DNA of 64,000 bases from Paraconiothyrium sp. Pb-2020 (GCA_022419385.1 JAJUBI010000001.1:2604001-2668000); one strand, 5' to 3'. Shown: positions 21,049-33,683, counted from the stretch's first letter. Notes: generated by a model not told the origin, from the letters alone. A program made the numbers and translations.

Positions 21049-23973
21049 CTATACAACCAACTCATCCAACCGCACCTCCCCCTCCTCACTATACTTCCCA
21101 AGCTCATAGCTATACACCGTATGATCATGATAATACATCATCAACCTCCACCTCCTCACGCCCGCGCCTCCCCCCGTCCTAAGCTCTCCCTCATCCCCAC
21201 CAGCATCTAACATCCCCTGCACCGGCCCCACCGCAATGCCCACCAACTGCCTGCCCCACTCGTCATGAATGTAATACGCACCCTCCCTCTTCCTTAACGG
21301 TAATAAGTGATCAAGCCGGAAGCCGAACAAGTCTGTGGCAGCCTCAGTCGCACGGGGCCTATACGACGTCCTAGTCAGACGAAAGATACCGACACGGCCG
21401 GCAGGCGAGCCGACGATGAAGACGCCGAGTTCGGGTATCTGTGCGGTGAAGCACTGGCGGTGGTAGACGCTTACGGAGTTGGCATTGGCGTTGGCGAAAC
21501 TGCCGGAGGGGAGTTCGGGGTAGGATTGCGGGGGGTAGAGGGGGTTGCGCATCGTAAGGATGGGGAGGGAAGGGGTCGTTGTCAGCGTTGGGCCAAGGGG
21601 GCGTTGGAAGAGGTATATCTCCTCTTTTGTGACGATGATCATGGGCCGAGGGCGTTGGGCGGTGGATAGCTGGAGGGACGTTAGCGTAGATTATGGTCGC
21701 TTTGTTATTGAGATGCGAAACCATGCGCAGGATCGGTCTATGTTCGTGACTTTTCGCCCCAATTTGGTAGGTTGGAAGGAAAGACTACGCCTAGGAAATA
21801 TGGTTGAATCGGTTCGAGAGTAAGTGTATCACTGGACCTTGGTCCTTTTGCGTATACATGGTAGTGACTTACCCCATGTGAATGTTCTTTGTAATGACTT
21901 GAAGTGATAAAGGCACAATAGGGCCTCTTCAACAGACCAAGCTGCAGCCCCGCCGTATCATCGTCTGAGGTTGACGTATCGTCTTCGTCATCGCTCTGAG
22001 TTTCTTCATGGGATGGTTCTTCAGAAGGCGCGGTGATCTGAGGAAGCGGTTCAAGAGCTGGAATATCTGCAAAGATATCAAGTCCTTCTTCTTCTTCTTC
22101 TTCCTCTTCCTCCTCTCCTTCCTCATTCTGCGTTAGTTGGCCTTGTGGTGCTTCGGCCATGGCCTGCTCGACCGCGTCAACCAATTCTTGTGTTGCTGAG
22201 TGTACAGTCGCGTCCTCAGAATCACTCTCCAGAGACATTTCACTACCGGCACTCTGATGTTCATCCTCAGCTTCTCCTGCAGGATTCGTCGGAACAACCA
22301 ACGCCGCCAATGTACCCCAATCACCGATTGAATTCCAGAGCTCGGAGCTAGACCTTCTGCTGTCTGAAGCAAACCGAGCTTTCGTCTCTGTGATATCCCA
22401 GAAGCAGGGAACACGATTTGCCAATCGTCGATGCGACTTCACTTCGACGCCACATGCATCCGCAAGCGAGTCGACACTATGACACGACCATGGGTCTATG
22501 AACATAGCTGCCCAGGCTGCATGTGGCACTGAATTTCGGTTGAGGCATTTACAAGACTCAGGCATCTGGTTGCTGTAAGCTTGTGTACTAATTCCATACA
22601 GTGTTGTGTTGGTTGTTCGTACCGACGGCCCCTCGATAGTGTATCCTAGAAGAACGCGCTGCGGTGTTTAACAACCTGCCACCACAGGGTGTCTGGCATG
22701 CTTACCGAGTCTGGTGCCGTGGATACACCTGCACAATGTCCCACTGCTATTACTCTGGCCGGCTGCGTCGGTTTACTCAGGTCCCACAGATGAGTCAGTC
22801 CATCGATGCTGCTGCTAGAAAGCCATCTGCCTAGACGATGAGATCTAGATCAGCCAAATTCGATACGATCGTGAAGTGCGCTGAATATGTTCAATACGTA
22901 GAAGCCAACTCACCAGTCGGATCCCCCCCAGTGTTGTCGAACGATACAGCAGGTATGTTAGTTTGAGCCTACGAAGGGCAAACATCAGCCCAAAACTCGA
23001 CCAACGATTGAATGTCTTAGACTTTGCGCGATTTTGAGTGGATTCTCTGGCCAAAGATTTCGACTCACACGTAATATGATGGATTGGGTTTGATGCCGAG
23101 GAAACGGAAAGTCGTTCTGGGCATCCACTGAGTCCTCCGGTTGCGACAGACCGTATGCTATGACTCTGACTAGGTGCGTGTTTGCACTGATCGCTATGAG
23201 CCGCGCTTCCCGATGGACGGCAAGACCCCAAGCACTGCAGCCGACATTGCGGTGCTCAAAGCATCGGATATCTTCTGTCACGTCCATTTCATCATCTGCG
23301 TCCGGGGAGTCTCGTTGGCTGACTATGGCACGGTACTGAGTAAGTCAGTACCTTCCGCATACTGCGCATAGTATGTTGTCCATACGCTGCCGCACTCTCT
23401 CCAATAGTCAACGATGCGCACAGAATGGACAGTACGAAACTCAAACCACTCACGATCTCCCCCACCCTCCACCCCACCACATCGCCATCATCACACGTCA
23501 CAAGCAACACCTCCTCAAGGCCCAAATACTCCACACACAGTCTCGTCACGGAATGCGGATCGCTAATGTCGATGCCCGGTGGTGTCGGCAAACCCGAGGT
23601 AGGAACAGGCAGTACCCTGACGGGTTCGCAAAGGCTTTGAGAAGGGAAAGTGGGAGAGTAGACGTAGATCTCGTCGTTGCAAGCGACGAAGTAGAGGTTG
23701 TAGACGCAAGAGAGGGCAGTGAGGTCGCAGCGCCAGTGCTTGACTAGCGGTGGGGTGGGAGTGGGAAACTAGATTGGTGGTCAGCTGAAATAATCGTTGT
23801 CGAGGAGCTCCGGCGGAGTCTGTGTTCTGGAACGGGCGAAAAGTATGTTGTAGTCGAGGTGTTGGTTTCAGAGCCCTAAGCTATTTCTTTCTAAATGCCC
23901 GTGATCGTCGTATGCTTACCCTTTGATACCCATCTTGCATGCCTGTTTGTACGCATGAGATAGGCTTATACAT
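21049..23973 (-). CDS. crt10: CRT10-like WD40 protein (RNR transcription regulator family)
   Basis: Seven exons (23920..23973, 23454..23768, 23069..23335, 22914..22968, 22706..22830, 21873..22658, 21049..21669; minus strand) give 740 aa with every phase consistent. Family marks in order: LYFVACNDEIYVY, GIDISDPHSVTRL, EEVLLVTCDDGDVVGW, HRNVGCSAWGLAVHREARLIA, NIPAVSF, GRWLSSSSIDG, VTKEEIYLFQRPLG, QIPELGVFIVGSPAGRVGIF and a C-terminal YYHDHTVYSYEL. In yeast, Crt10 influences ribonucleotide-reductase gene expression; the role in filamentous fungi is not established. The middle exon contains a long acidic low-complexity run (Glu repeats around 22085-22118) that varies in length between species. 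The short first exon (18 codons) is the least certain part. Confidence 0.87.
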
Positions 23974-24454
23974 GGCGCCGGCATCTCGCGCTTTCTATGC
24001 AAGTGTCATGTTGTAGTCTGAGAGCAAACGCAGCTACGCAGCGATTGATGTGGTTGGATAGCAGGTGCTAGAGCCCGATGCGGGTGGTTCGAGTTCTGGT
24101 GACGTTTTGGTGGCAGGAGCTTGGACCAATAAGCTTTGAAACGATAGCTCCACTCTTACTCCAAGGTAACTATGGTGCGCAATTGGAAGTAGCGAATTTG
24201 ACAAAGACAAAATCAAGCGTGGAACAACTCTCGCCAGAAACCCGAAGTTGATTGCTCATAGCATTATGCAAGTCTATCAATACGCTTCGCTTTCCCAGGC
24301 CCGAAACCCAAGTCTATGCAGCGGCAAACACCGGCAAAAATGCCTAGTTGCGAGGCATACTAAATAATGTCACATTCGTTGCAAACCCACTGAACCCCAG
24401 ATAGACAGACAACAGATTACAAGGTCGATAGATAAGCAAGGATCCGAAAGCCGT
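23974..24454. other. intergenic
   Basis: 480 bp between the CRT10 start and the YHM2 stop, both genes on the minus strand. Holds the CRT10 promoter and the YHM2 3' end. Nothing else supported. Confidence 0.45.
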
Positions 24455-25732
24455 TCAGTGCTTAGCCGTGACCTTGTCGCCCGTGAGCTTCTCGACAGCT
24501 TCCTTTGCACTGTGAAGATGTTAGGGGGTGGTTTGATGTGTGGAGAGAGTGAATCGGCACTTACACATCGCCCAAAGCAACCATGCAGACTGTCTGCCAG
24601 ACACCGAGACCGATGCGAGGGGTGACACCACGGTACAGTCCCTTCAGTCCGTTCTGCGAGTAAATATACTTTGCAGCTTTTCCGACAGTCAAGTTCTTGG
24701 GACGGTTGGGGTCCTCCTTCTTCGACTGCATCTCAACGCGAATGACCTCGATAGGCTGGTTCCACGCGCTGAGACCGCCACCAAGAGCGGATGCGGTGAT
24801 CTTCTCGACAACGCTGAGCTTCTCGCCGCTCTCCTTGCCGGTGACTCTGCGAATACCAGTCTCAGCCATACGGGAGAGACCGAAACGGGAACCCCAGTTG
24901 GTGACCTGGCGGACCGCGACCGCGTTTACGCCCTTGTTGATGCCGCGAATACCCTCCGCACGGTAGATGTTCATGAACGTCTCCATGGTGCCCGGAGGTT
25001 TTACACCGGAGGCTGCGACCTTGTGTTTGGTGATCTCGACCGTCTTCATGCAGGTACAGAAGCCCATGGTCGCGTAGGCTTGCGCCAGACCGCCGACCAT
25101 ACCACCGGAGATACCCGCAACGAAGTTGTTGGCGCCGAACGACTTGGCGTAGAACTCGGCCTCGGAGGCGACGAAGAGGAGGACGGCGCCCTTCGTAGAC
25201 GCTTCGATCCAGGCCCACGGGATGAGACCTTGGTAGACTGTGATCGGCTTGTTAGCCGGTGTCGTCTCGTCGCTTCATGTAGCGCATGTCGCATTCGCTC
25301 TCGCATCTCGAATGTATTCGACTGGGGAGACTTACACCCAAAAGCACCACCGCGCGCCCAGATACGGCTAATAGCTCCCGCCATGCCATCGGCTCTGTTT
25401 GCGGCCATTGCTGAATACTGTTAATCACTGCTCCGCGCGATAAACGTCCCGAGCTTGCTTACTCGTCTTCACCACCTCGAGTGGCTGTCCCAGAGTTGTG
25501 ACCCTGTGAATAACCGGTCAGCGATCATTTCACAGTAGTCGAGCACATTGCCAACTTACTCAAACAAGTTCAACCCAGCACCCACTGCATTCCAGATGCG
25601 CCGATCAGCTTCAATTCACTCTGCGGAACTTCCTCGAAAGCCAAACTTACACAGCAGGTTGCTAAACTTGACGGGCTTCTTCTCAAGCTTCGGCGGCGCC
25701 GCTGGCAAGCCAGCAACTGTCGCGTCGCTCAT
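24455..25732 (-). CDS. yhm2: mitochondrial citrate/oxoglutarate carrier YHM2
   Basis: Six exons (25651..25732, 25560..25584, 25463..25503, 25336..25410, 24565..25237, 24455..24509; minus strand) give 316 aa, the usual size. Small early exons and phases all match. The sequence carries carrier-family repeats and YHM2 marks: EVTTLGQPLEVVKT, YQGLIPWAWIEASTKGAVLLF, MGFCTCMKTVEITKHK, INKGVNAVAVRQVTNWGSRFG, and SAWNQPIEVIRVEMQSKKEDPN. YHM2 exchanges citrate for 2-oxoglutarate across the mitochondrial inner membrane, supplying cytosolic citrate and NADPH, and was first described in yeast as a mitochondrial DNA-associated protein. Its neighbour on the same strand is citrate synthase, which makes its substrate. 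Confidence 0.95.
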
Positions 25733-26911
25733 GTCTGGGAGTAGTTGTCGATTCGGGCCGGACCGAGGCAGGAGGGCGCGTCGTCCGCTGAAGAGAGGTT
25801 CACGGGGGGTAAGAGTGACTTGGGAAAGATGTCAGGAAAGCTGAATGCGTGGAAGACAAAAAGCAGACGGGGAAATGCCGCGGGAAGGGAACAACGTACC
25901 CTAGCGCTCGCAAAGGGTCCGGGCGGTGCTGGGCGAGTCGCGGGAGCTGGATGCCATGCGCCAAGCCCATGTGCTTCGCGGGCGCGGAGTACTCCAGCTT
26001 TCTCGCTGCAGCAGATGCTCCAATGCGGCTTTTCTGACATGTGAGCCTACGGATCGTTCCGACATGCACGGCAATCTATCATCACATCCGACGTAAACAA
26101 ATTGCTTCAATTGCTTCGATTGCGACACATTCAGAGCTGCCCATTGCCTTCCCTAACGGTGACCCGCTCTTCTCAACAGTGCGCCGACTCCAGACTGATG
26201 GGCTAGTAGCGGCTCCCCAAGGCGTCGGACCAGAGCTCAACAGCCGCGCCCGCGCTTGACTGTCATAACCACAACACAACGATAATCTCCGGCTTCGGGA
26301 TTGCTTGTATGTTGGCTGTGTTGGACAGATTCGCAGGCTGCGAATTGCGAATCATTATCTCGGGGAGCTCGGTGCTGATCTGAGGCGTAAGCAGTGAGCC
26401 ACAGCGTTGCGGCCGCTTTGCTTCCCGCGGGAAGACCATCTGGTGCGAAGCTTGGACTTTGCGGCTCTGCGGTGGATATGCACTACATTTAGCAGAATAG
26501 AAAGTGTTCAGCCTTTGAGAATAGGGGTGCGAGCACTGTCTTGTCCCTGGATCCTGTTGAAGGTAGATTCCACGCTTCACATGTCGCCGGCTTGGGTGGT
26601 GTTCCAAGCTAAACACCGCGGCTATCCACCATCGGTGTATTGCCGTCCGAAAGCAGAATACGACTTCATTGCCGCCATCGCCCCACAAGCATTGTGAACA
26701 AATTGTGTAACTTTTCAAATGTGGTATTGTAAAAGATACTTCTACAGCCCAGATATCATCACGTAAATAAACCTCGATGCATGCTAATACACCAAAACGC
26801 GCGGCCCACACTATCCTTACACCCTATACAATTGGTACACAGAAAGTCTTCTCAGTCTTGAGCCACCTTTCCGAATTGTCTATTATTCCTTCCCACATCC
26901 TCGAAACAAGC
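25733..26911. other. intergenic between YHM2 and citrate synthase
   Basis: About 1.2 kb upstream of YHM2 and downstream of citrate synthase. Several overlapping frames of 60-180 aa exist on both strands, but none has protein-like composition or motifs. It should hold the YHM2 promoter. Confidence 0.45.
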
Positions 26912-28481
26912 TTACAAAGTAGCGCCAACGAGCTTGGCGTATGCCTCAGTGCTGAATGACTTGGGGCGCTCGATGGGCGCGCCGACGGCACGATCGATGA
27001 TGAGCTGGGGAAGGACACCGAGAGCGCGGGAGACACCGAAAAGAACGGTGTAGTAGCTCTGCTCGGTGAGGCCGTAGTACTGGAGGAGGACACCGGAGTG
27101 GGCGTCGACGTTGGGGTAGGGGTTCTTGGTCTTGCCATGCTCGGTGAGGACGCCAGGAGCGATCTTGTAGACCTGGCTGACGAGCTTGAACATGGGGTCG
27201 TCGGGCAGATGCTTCTGGGCGAACTCGCGCTGGGAGACGTAGCGGGGGTCGGTCTTGCGGAGGACAGCGTGGCCGTATCCAGGGACGACCTGGCCGGCCT
27301 TGAGGGTAGACCAGAGGTAGTCCTTGATCGACTCGTCGGAGATGTCGTTGCCGATAGCCTTCTTCATCTTCTGGAGCCAGACGAGCACTTCCTGGTTGGC
27401 CAATCCGTGGAGAGGACCAGCAAGACCGTTAAGACCGGCAGCCAGGGAGAGGTAGGGGGAGCTGAGAGCGGAACCGACCAAGTGAGTGGTGTGGGCGGAG
27501 ACGTTGCCACCCTCGTGGTCAGTGTGGATGGTGAGGTAAAGACGCATCAGCTCAACAAAGTCCTTGTTGTCGGCGAAGCCGAGCTGGTTGGCCAAGTTGT
27601 AAGAGTAGTCCTTGTCCTTCTCGATGGCGGCAACGCGTCCATCCTTGTAGACGTTGCGGTAGATCTTGGAGGCGATGGTGGGAAGCTTAGCGATGAGGTT
27701 CATGGAGTCCTCGAAAGTGTGCTCCCAGTACTCGGTCTTCTTCATGCCCTTAGCGTAGGCCTTGGCGAAGTTGGACTCGTGCTCGAGAGCAGTGACGGCG
27801 AGGGAGAACTGAGCCATGGGGTGGAGGTCGTTGGGGCAGCGGTCGATGAGCTCCTCGACGAACTTGGGAACATCGGAACGGGCGGCCCAGTCGGCAGACA
27901 GGTCGCGGACCTGCTGCTCGGAGGGAACCTCGCCGGTCAAGAGGAGCCAGAAGAGACCCTCAGGAAGAGGCTCCTGGCCGCCGGGCGCCTTGGGAAGGAC
28001 TTCCTGGCACTCGGGGATCTATCTCATGTTATTTCTTGGTTCTGTTCGGCGCAGCGGAAAACATACGGTCTTGCCGCGGAAGCGGATACCCTCCTCAGAG
28101 TCGAGGACCGAACCCTCCCAGACGAGGGACTTGATGCCACGGGCACCGCCATACACCTGGTCGAGAGTGACCTCACCGACAACCTTGTTGCCGTGCTCCC
28201 TGGAATCTGATGTCAGAGTTGCGATAAGGGTTTGGGGACCGGCGGCGCGTACTTGCGAAGCTTCTTGATCTTCTCGATCTCACCGGGGAGCTTGTTGGCG
28301 AAGGTCTCCTTGAGGGACTGCAATCAATGGATTAGCGACAGTTCCGATGGCATCGGCGGAAGGTACGGACGGTGGTCTTGCCAGTGGAGTAGCTGCGGAA
28401 GCCAGTGAAGGCGGAGGACCGCAGAGGAGTGGAGGGCACAGCGCGGAGGGCGCGAGTGCTCAATCGCAGAGTAGAGGCCAT
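26912..28481 (-). CDS. cit1: mitochondrial citrate synthase
   Basis: Four exons (28371..28481, 28253..28317, 28067..28199, 26912..28018; minus strand) give 471 aa, the usual fungal length. The first exon is an import presequence rich in Ser/Arg, ending GFRSYST. Condenses acetyl-CoA and oxaloacetate in the matrix, the first step of the TCA cycle. Catalytic residues are all visible: His near 307 in GPLHGLANQE, His near 353 in GYGHAVLRKTDPRY, and Asp near 408 in NVDAHSG. The first intron uses a weak GTCCGT donor right after the presequence; the other donors are GTACGC and GTATGT. Codon usage is strongly biased to C/G-ending codons, as expected for a highly expressed gene. YHM2, the citrate exporter, follows downstream. 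Confidence 0.96.
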
Positions 28482-29537
28482 TGTGTGATGCAGGTCCGAG
28501 ACAAGCCAGATGATGGGGATGGAGGAAAGGAGCGGAGAAGCAGCCGAGGAAAAAAATAGTCGCAATTGATGGAGCTGCGATGAGACCTGAGCTTGGACGC
28601 GACCCACCACTACGAGCTAAGCGTCATCCTGTCGTTGAACGCCCGGCACCCCTGCACGGTGACGGCCGTCTCTCGGAGAGCGGGCGCCACTGCTTCAGTC
28701 CCGACCCGACAGCATACAAAGTAGAATCTATCGACATGCGCCGCGTCGGTCACTTGCGCAGGCACGCAGCTGGTCTCTTCACCAACATCATGGTGCGCAT
28801 GTCTTGCATGCAGGTGAACTCAACGTGGAGTCCTAATCCATCAGCCCAATTGCAACGGGGGATGTGTGCAAGCAATTCCAAGACGCATTCGCTCACTACG
28901 AGCATCCAGACACGTCGTCAGTTACTGTCTTACCATAGGGCAGCACAGGTGACGAAAATTCTGCTGCCGTGTTTCGCGCCCGTAGATTGCGGCGCGGGAT
29001 TTTCTACAACCGTCGGCACGGATCACGTGCTGGCTTAGGTAAGTGGCGCCTGGGCGCCCTTGCCGATTCTGCGACTCACCCGTGCCAGCAGCTCTTCTCC
29101 CCTCACTTTATAACGCGCACACCTGCAGCCGGTGAGCACAAGACCATCTCTGCAGCACTGCTCAACTTCTCTTACCTTCCGACTATACATATATCATCCG
29201 CTGTAGCAACTCCCGCCACCGTGCATTTGATCGCGCGACTGCTCTTTCCTCGCCGCGTGTGTAGGTATAAACGGCAGCCGCCAGCTCAGCTCCCGAGGAC
29301 AGCGCAAAAGTGCCACTGTTGCCCACCTGCATTGAAGCTTGAACCCCGCCTGGTGCTTCGCAGCCCACCACCGCCCGTGCCATCTAGACCTCTCTATTTC
29401 GGAACTACAAACACCGCACCTTCGCTCGCGCTCTTTGTCACTGCCGGAGGATTTCTTATCTCTCTCGTCGATCCTGACCTAGTCTCTCACTTTGTGTTAC
29501 TCTAGGGCTCATCCAAATTCGAGCGCACACTGCCAGC
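28482..29537. promoter_or_regulatory. divergent region between citrate synthase and the Nrd1-like gene
   Basis: About 1.05 kb holding both promoters. A CACGTG E-box lies at 29024-29029. The last ~300 bp before the ATG at 29538 are pyrimidine-rich, as often seen in fungal 5' leaders. No gene supported. Confidence 0.45.
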
Positions 29538-31952
29538 ATGGCTGCGATGGAGGAGCTCGACACGCTCCTACAGTCACTGCAGGCGTTAAAGCCACCGGGC
29601 GTAACAGCTACCAAGATCAAGGAGATAACGCAGAAGAGTGTGGACAATGTACAGGTATGCGATAGGATAAACCTTTGACCGATATGTGTTACCTCAGGAT
29701 GCATGACCAGTGTTGGATTGTACGGCGATTGAGGACCAGACCCGGCATCGATCCTCATACATACGACTCATTCCTTGCATGCCCTGGGGTACCGCGGCGT
29801 AGATGAAGCCTCGTCTTCTCCTTGATTGATTGTATACTGATTATGTGCTTGCGTAGTCCGATGTCCTCATCGTCCAGAGGATCGCCCAGCAGTTCAAGAA
29901 TAGCCCTGCCACCCATAAGCTCGGAGTTCTATACGTCGTAGATTCTGTGGTCCGTCAATGGTTAGATCGTGCGAAAAAGACTGGGCAAGCAGTCTCTCGC
30001 AGCGCCGCTCCTGGTACCTTTGCTTCGGGCGTACAGAAGATCACCGACATCCTTCCTCTACTCATGACCGACCTTTCTCACTCAGCACCGGATAGTCAGA
30101 AAGAGAAGATCTTGAAGCTAGTTGAGATCTGGGAACGCGGGCAGACATTTCCCAAGGACATGCTCGCTGGCTTCAAACAACAGTTCAGCAGCGCAAAAAC
30201 CAGTAAGACACTTTCAAACCTCTTCTGACCCCTCTGCGTCTGCTGACCACTCACTTCGCAGACACATTTACACCCACAGGTAGTCCATCTAAGAACCTCC
30301 AGGCATCACATCACACGAACGTCCTGACTAACCCACCTCCTGTCGCTGCCCCACCACCAGCAGCAGTAGTGCCACCACAAGACCCAAGCGCTCTACTCGC
30401 TGTCTTGGCTGGCCTCGGGCCGCAACAAAGTAATCCAACTAACCCCATGTCTGTAGCCGCACCCCCGATGCCGTTCCCTCAGAATGCGGCGTTCCCTCCG
30501 CCGCCACCAGGGTTCGCGCCGCCGCCACCTCCGGCACCTGTGGTGAACAATATACAGCCCAATGGTAATGCAGTCCAGCCCAGCGGTGTCACTGAAATGG
30601 CAGGTCAGATACTACAAGCTATGCAGGCCGGTACTATCAGCCAAGAACAAGGATTGCAAGTACTGAACATGTTGGCTGCGGCTCAGAATGGCGGCCTTAC
30701 CGTCCCACCTTCGCAGCCGGTGGCTTCCCTGCAGGCGCCCCAGGTACAAAATGGTGCACAGCCAGATCGTTTTGAACAAAATGGCAGTAGACTCAGGGAT
30801 CGTAGCCGCTCACCTGATTTCAATCGACGTCGCCAGTCTCCACGTAGATCACCCCCAGCACGGCGCGATAGTCCGACTTATGGAGTTTACGATCCAAATG
30901 CAGGCTCTGACGGGAACGCCGTAGACCGCCAAGATCGTGGTGATCGTGGCCGCGGTCGAGGTAGGAACCGCGGCGGTCGTAATGATCATAATGAATATCG
31001 TCAACGTACACCTCCGCCTAGACGAGGTAGTGGTGGCGACAACTCGAAAGCGTACCAGAATGGGTCGCCCAAATTCATAGATTGGGACCGCACACTTCCC
31101 CGTGACCATATCAAGGTTTATAGCCGTACACTTTTCATAGGTGGTGCTACTGGGACTGAGTCGGATATCCGAAACATATTCAGTCAATTCGGCAAAGTGC
31201 AAAGCTGTATTGTCAACCAGGACAAACGCCATGCTTTCGTCAAGATGCTGACTCGTCCGGATGCCCTCGCAGCAAAGGCTGGCATGGACAGCACCCAGGA
31301 TCCCAACGCACTGTCAAAGGCTCGCCAGGTGAGTCTCTCAACTACTCGGAAATTAGTTCAATTGTGATGGGGTGCATCACAAACCGACAGCATGTATATG
31401 CTCGGACTTGGCTGACCATTATTACAGACAAGGTGGGGTGTAGGTTTTGGCCCCAGAGACTGCAGCGACTATAATACAGGCATTAGCGTGATCCCGATTT
31501 CCCGACTGACCGACGCCGATCGTAAATGGGTGTTGACTGCAGAATATGGTGGTACTGGCGGTATCCCTCTCGAAGAGGGCATGGTCATTGAAGAGCCTGA
31601 TATCGAGATCGGCGCTGGCGTGTCGTCGAAAGGTGAGTTGCCTACCATCACACTCTCCTTCTTATCCCTGGCTTTGTCACACATGTGACACGCAGGAAAG
31701 AACTCTCTGAATCTGCCTAACACCTGCACAGCTATCAGTAGACGAGTACCTCCCGAGGGCGGGCGAGGCCGTGGTGGCTTCAAGGGAGGACGAGGCGGCG
31801 GTGCCTCGGAGGACAACAACCGCTTCCGCCGCGCTGAACAACGCCCTGCTACACACGATACGCGCCATATCTCGCCACGCGCGGAGCAAGGCGTTGCCGT
31901 ACCTCCCTCCGTGCCTGGCTTCGGCTTCCAGCTTCCCTTTCAGATGGGCTAG
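29538..31952 (+). CDS. Nrd1/Seb1-like RNA polymerase II CTD-interacting RNA-binding protein
   Basis: Five exons (29538..29654, 29857..30202, 30262..31328, 31428..31632, 31732..31952) give 651 aa with consistent phases. Residues 1-150 form a CTD-interacting domain (HKLGVLYVVDSVVRQW; ILPLLMTDL; ILKLVEIWERGQTFP). A Pro/Gln-rich linker and an Arg/Ser, Arg/Gly-rich region follow. An RRM near residues 440-510 contains RTLFIGGAT and HAFVKM. The next exon carries the Nrd1-specific block RWGVGFGPRDCSDYNTGISVIPI. The C-terminus has a Gly/Arg-rich RGRGG segment. Nrd1 and Seb1 bind nascent RNA and the polymerase CTD and direct transcription termination and RNA processing; in fungi such as S. pombe, Seb1 also affects poly(A) site choice and heterochromatin. 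Nuclear. Confidence 0.92.
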
Positions 31953-32541
31953 CGACGTGACTGCATCTCACCATTTTCTCCATTTAAGACCTATTCCACC
32001 AGCATGCCCGTAGGTGTACAGGCGTTCTTCGACGGGCGCTTTGTTCTTCGGGTCAGGTCATTCTGAGTATTTTAAGGGCGGTTTTGATCAGCATTTACTG
32101 CATTGCGAGGCGCCGTGGAAACATTTGCGGCGCTGCGGGCCTCCGAGGCTTCGGCCATGGTGTGGCGTGCCCTCCACACCCTTTAGGGTCATTGTAGAGA
32201 TTAGTGCATGTACAAGTAGTGGACTCGTCGGCCTCACGTGGATATAGTATGGTAATACAAAAGCAATACGTTCATGATATGCGAGATTGACTTGGTAATT
32301 AAGTATAGTTGTTGAATATGCATTGCCAAATACGATGTACCTGTCTAGATCTATTACATATCCCATATATCCTAGTTGGAATTTCCGTTACTCCTGGGCG
32401 CTATGCTGTACAGCACCTTATCGTCGCCTTGGATGCTTCGCATCCTACAACCAGAGTCGGCCATCTGCTCACATCACCTCTCAGCTTATTACATGCTAAC
32501 ATATCCTTCCACAATGCTTCCTCCATCAGCTCAAACGACAC
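31953..32541. other. convergent 3' region
   Basis: 589 bp between the stops of the Nrd1-like gene and the LOG-like gene; presumably both 3' UTRs. No gene supported. Confidence 0.45.
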
Positions 32542-33213
32542 TTATTGCTGATCCCAAGTCAAATTGAATCTCCCCTCCGCATTCGTATAATCTCTCAACT
32601 GCGTCACCACCTCGTCCGCGCTCAACGCCTCCACCAAGATTCCCGCATTTCCCGGGCCAATAAACCCACTCGTCACAGCATTCTTCACCCATTCGAGCAA
32701 GCCCGTCCAGTACCCGTCAACATTGAACACCACAACCGGCATATCGTGTATCCCCAGCTGATTCCACGTCGTAACCTCCATAAGTTCCTCCAACGTGCCA
32801 TACCCGCCCGACAGCGCAACAAACCCCCCGCCCGGTCCGCCCTGTATAACCTCCTGCGCCATCATCTGCTTACGCGTGTGCATGTCCTTGACAACCGTCG
32901 TCTTTCCGTATATCGCTGCGTCGATCTTGTGCGCGAAGGGGTCCGAGGGATCGTGGTTTTGTTCGTATTTTACGAGGGGCGCGGGGATGATGCCGTGGAC
33001 GGAGGAGGGGCCTGAGAGCGAGACGAGGGTGCGGGCGACTTCGCCCATGAGGCCGACGGTGCCGCCGCCGTAGACGAGCTTGATGTTCGCCTTGTGTAGA
33101 GCATGCGCGAGGAGGCGGGCGGCTTCGAGGTGGGCGGGGGAGGTGCCGCTGGAGGCGCCGCAGAAGACGCAGACGACGGGTTGATTGGCGGTGGGCTCTG
33201 AGGGGTTCGTCAT
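32542..33213 (-). CDS. LOG family protein (cytokinin riboside 5'-monophosphate phosphoribohydrolase-like)
   Basis: Single-exon gene of 223 aa, the usual size. Shows the LOG pattern: VVCVFCGASSG at residues 13-23, KLVYGGGTVGLMG at 45-57, MHTRKQMM with the conserved Arg at 114, and GGYGTLEELMEV at 136-147, the counterpart of the PGGxGTxxE nucleotide-binding motif (here preceded by Ser instead of Pro). LOG enzymes release free bases from nucleoside monophosphates and in plants activate cytokinins; many fungal members exist, often annotated as lysine decarboxylase-like, which is a historic misnomer. Whether this fungus makes cytokinin cannot be told from the sequence. Divergent from CLPTM1. Confidence 0.92.
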   Translation of the reverse strand: MTNPSEPTANQPVVCVFCGASSGTSPAHLEAARLLAHALHKANIKLVYGGGTVGLMGEVARTLVSLSGPSSVHGIIPAPLVKYEQNHDPSDPFAHKIDAAIYGKTTVVKDMHTRKQMMAQEVIQGGPGGGFVALSGGYGTLEELMEVTTWNQLGIHDMPVVVFNVDGYWTGLLEWVKNAVTSGFIGPGNAGILVEALSADEVVTQLRDYTNAEGRFNLTWDQQ

Positions 33214-33683
33214 GTTGGGTGGTGGCTCGGACGGGGTGTGAATGTGGTGGTAGTTTGTGTACAGTGAGGTTGTGGCGAAGGATGGCGGGGGCGAAGGAAG
33301 GCAGATGGTGGGGTATGTTCAAGTCCAGAAGGAATGGAGGCAGAAACGGTTGTTCGAAAGGAGCGTGAGGCAAGGAAGATAAGATCCTTATAGCGTCAGA
33401 ATTAAGTCATAAGTGCTGAGGCCGTCGTACAGAAAACCAAACTTTGAGATCAACAACTTGCCTAAAGCGTAGATGCAGGGCGTGGCATGGATCGCTGGCC
33501 GCGAAGCTTCCCCAGTTGCAGTCATCCCGCGTCCATTCTAACCCGATACGGTCGCAGACCCTTGGCGATATTGCAATCCAGCCGCGGTCGAAAGAAAACC
33601 GCCGTTCTCCGCAGTGTCTCTCACACTGTGACTCCCATTGCCTGACCGCCTTTCTGCCACGACGTTAGAGCAGAGTCAGAGTC
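33214..33683. promoter_or_regulatory. divergent intergenic region LOG/CLPTM1
   Basis: 470 bp with the promoters of both divergent genes. No clear TATA box seen. Confidence 0.4.

Noticed and set aside
24080..24110. tRNA-like GGTTCGAGTTC
   Set aside because: Flanking bases do not form a T-stem and no cloverleaf fits.
24540..25424. 294-aa plus-strand frame
   Set aside because: Antisense of the YHM2 gene.
26263..26811. 182-aa minus-strand frame
   Set aside because: Composition not protein-like; lies in the spacer between YHM2 and citrate synthase.
27098..28210. 370-aa plus-strand frame
   Set aside because: Antisense shadow of citrate synthase, caused by strong codon bias.
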